DNA from: a virus
IMG/VR virus record: IMGVR_UViG_3300012920_000158
Span: 1 to 30,863 of that record
Length of the DNA: 30,863 bases
Reading direction: 5' to 3' (one strand)
This document shows positions 30,084 through 30,863 of this stretch, one piece after another (position 1 is the stretch's first letter; the number at the start of each line of letters is the position of its first letter). The notes under the pieces were generated by a model. That model made no database searches. It was not told the origin of the DNA and worked only from the letters and a program-made list of their open reading frames with translations. The position numbers were made by a program, and so were the translations under genes.

Positions 30084-30863
30084 TATATTTCCTCCACCAG
30101 ACCTTGAATATAAAATAGTTTCTCGACCATTTTGCCATCCAATGGTTTCTTGGTAAATTCTTCTAATATTACCGAGACTTTTTGGAGTTGAACGTATTTT
30201 CTTTCTTCCAAGGTGTCTTTACCTACCGAGAGTTTTTCGGAGAGTTTTTCCTTTAAAACTTGGAGTTCTTCGTTAATAAAAACTTTAAGACCAAGCCCGT
30301 TGTCTGAAAACGATGTTATGTAATTCGTAAGAAGGTTCTTTTGGTTTTCTTGGAGGGTGTTTTTGTATGTATCATTAAACTTTCCAACGAATGTTTTGTA
30401 TGTAAGATTGTCAATGTGTCTCATCTCCCTCTCTTCTTTCTGAGCTGGAACAAGAATTTGTTTTACCTTGGTCTCGATGATAAGACGATTCTTTGCTGTG
30501 GACTTGTTATCTTGGAACCACGAACCAACAGTTGCAATCTCTTTATAGTTTGGCACGAAATTTGCAAAAACATTCGTTCCAAGTTGCTTGTTGATTTGGC
30601 TAATCAGCTTGGTTTGAGCATTGAATACGGACTTGCGATCAAGAGCATTATAATCTTTCTTTGTCTCAACGAGAAAACGATCTGTGAAGTCCTTGGTCAT
30701 CTTGTCTTTATTTTCGAGGATTGACTTGTAAAGTTGTAAGTCTTCGTGGAGCGGAGACCCTTTGTGGAAGTTCTCCTTGAGCATTCCGAGAACAACCTTT
30801 TTTTTATTTTCTTGCTGATAAACAACAGCTTTCGTCAATTCCTTTACAAGAGATTCGTAAAGA
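30083..30863 (-). CDS. Hypothetical helical protein, C-terminal part (start beyond window)
   Basis: The frame is open to the right edge (about 259 residues visible). A TTG at 30838 could be read as a start, but the frame continues upstream (YESLVKE before LTKAVV) without a stop and without a clear ribosome site, so the true start is probably outside. The protein is highly charged and helical (LGMLKENFHKGSPLHEDLQL, LQVLKEKLSEKLSVGKDTLE, YVQLQKVSVILEEFTKKPLD) with no membrane segment. It ends in VEEI just at the next start codon. No family is recognised. The position upstream of the prohead protease would suit a head or core protein. A variant of the spacer motif (ACTATTTT, 30112-30119) lies in its last codons. 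Confidence 0.65.
   Translation of the reverse strand, partial: LYESLVKELTKAVVYQQENKKKVVLGMLKENFHKGSPLHEDLQLYKSILENKDKMTKDFTDRFLVETKKDYNALDRKSVFNAQTKLISQINKQLGTNVFANFVPNYKEIATVGSWFQDNKSTAKNRLIIETKVKQILVPAQKEEREMRHIDNLTYKTFVGKFNDTYKNTLQENQKNLLTNYITSFSDNGLGLKVFINEELQVLKEKLSEKLSVGKDTLEERKYVQLQKVSVILEEFTKKPLDGKMVEKLFYIQGLVEEI

Noticed and set aside
1-30863. tRNA genes, integrase, transposases, toxin-antitoxin or anti-defence genes
   Set aside because: None was found by eye; all substantial minus frames are accounted for by virion or late genes, and the gaps are too short for tRNAs except where terminators lie.

Overview
The window is a piece of the late (virion structure and assembly) region of a T4-like contractile-tailed phage (myovirus, Caudoviricetes), probably from a marine or other aquatic host. 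The evidence is a set of recognisable T4-type proteins: prohead protease (gp21-like), scaffold (gp22 position), major capsid protein (gp23-like), neck proteins (gp13- and gp14-like), a gp15-like tail completion protein, tail sheath (gp18-like), two tail tube proteins (gp19-like), and gp26/gp51-like tail assembly proteins followed by the start of a probable tape measure. The aquatic guess rests on the fibre vocabulary (TDGxGNLSW linkers, YYTDAR repeats, TIDG modules) and on a phage-borne bS21, both familiar from marine phage genomes. The host cannot be named from this sequence. No tRNA, integrase, transposon or CRISPR array was seen.

Every gene is on the minus strand, so transcription runs from high to low coordinates. 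In that order: (1) 30863-27103: three unassigned genes (one membrane protein), the prohead protease, two hypothetical genes and a ribosomal protein bS21 homologue. (2) 27082-14608: about 12.5 kb of fibre, decoration and adhesin genes. These include a family of three small paralogues (one with a lectin-like insertion), a 1308-residue protein with an internal duplication, three proteins ending in or built from a TIDG module, and three paralogous adhesin-like proteins. (3) 14511-11123: scaffold, major capsid protein and a short Lys/Glu/Ala-rich protein. (4) 11097-6017: neck gp13-like, an 848-residue protein of unknown function with a T4-like capsid-targeting N-terminus, neck gp14-like and gp15-like. 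(5) 5957-1: sheath, two tubes, gp26-like and gp51-like proteins linked by a likely frameshift, a small protein and the beginning of the tape measure.

Genes are packed tightly, with many TAATG stop/start overlaps and clear Shine-Dalgarno sites. The few real spacers tend to hold a minus-strand intrinsic terminator, a repeated ACTATTTA motif (TAAATAGT on the + strand), or both. The motif is a candidate late-promoter element. In T4, genes 21, 22 and 23 are adjacent; here bS21 and the whole fibre module lie between the protease and the scaffold.

The most noteworthy items are: the T7 slippery site joining the gp26- and gp51-like frames; the repeated spacer motif; bS21 inside a virion operon; the lectin-like domain inserted into a small decoration fold; reshuffled fibre modules; a mutually exclusive double terminator; and the large unassigned protein with a possible capsid-targeting leader.
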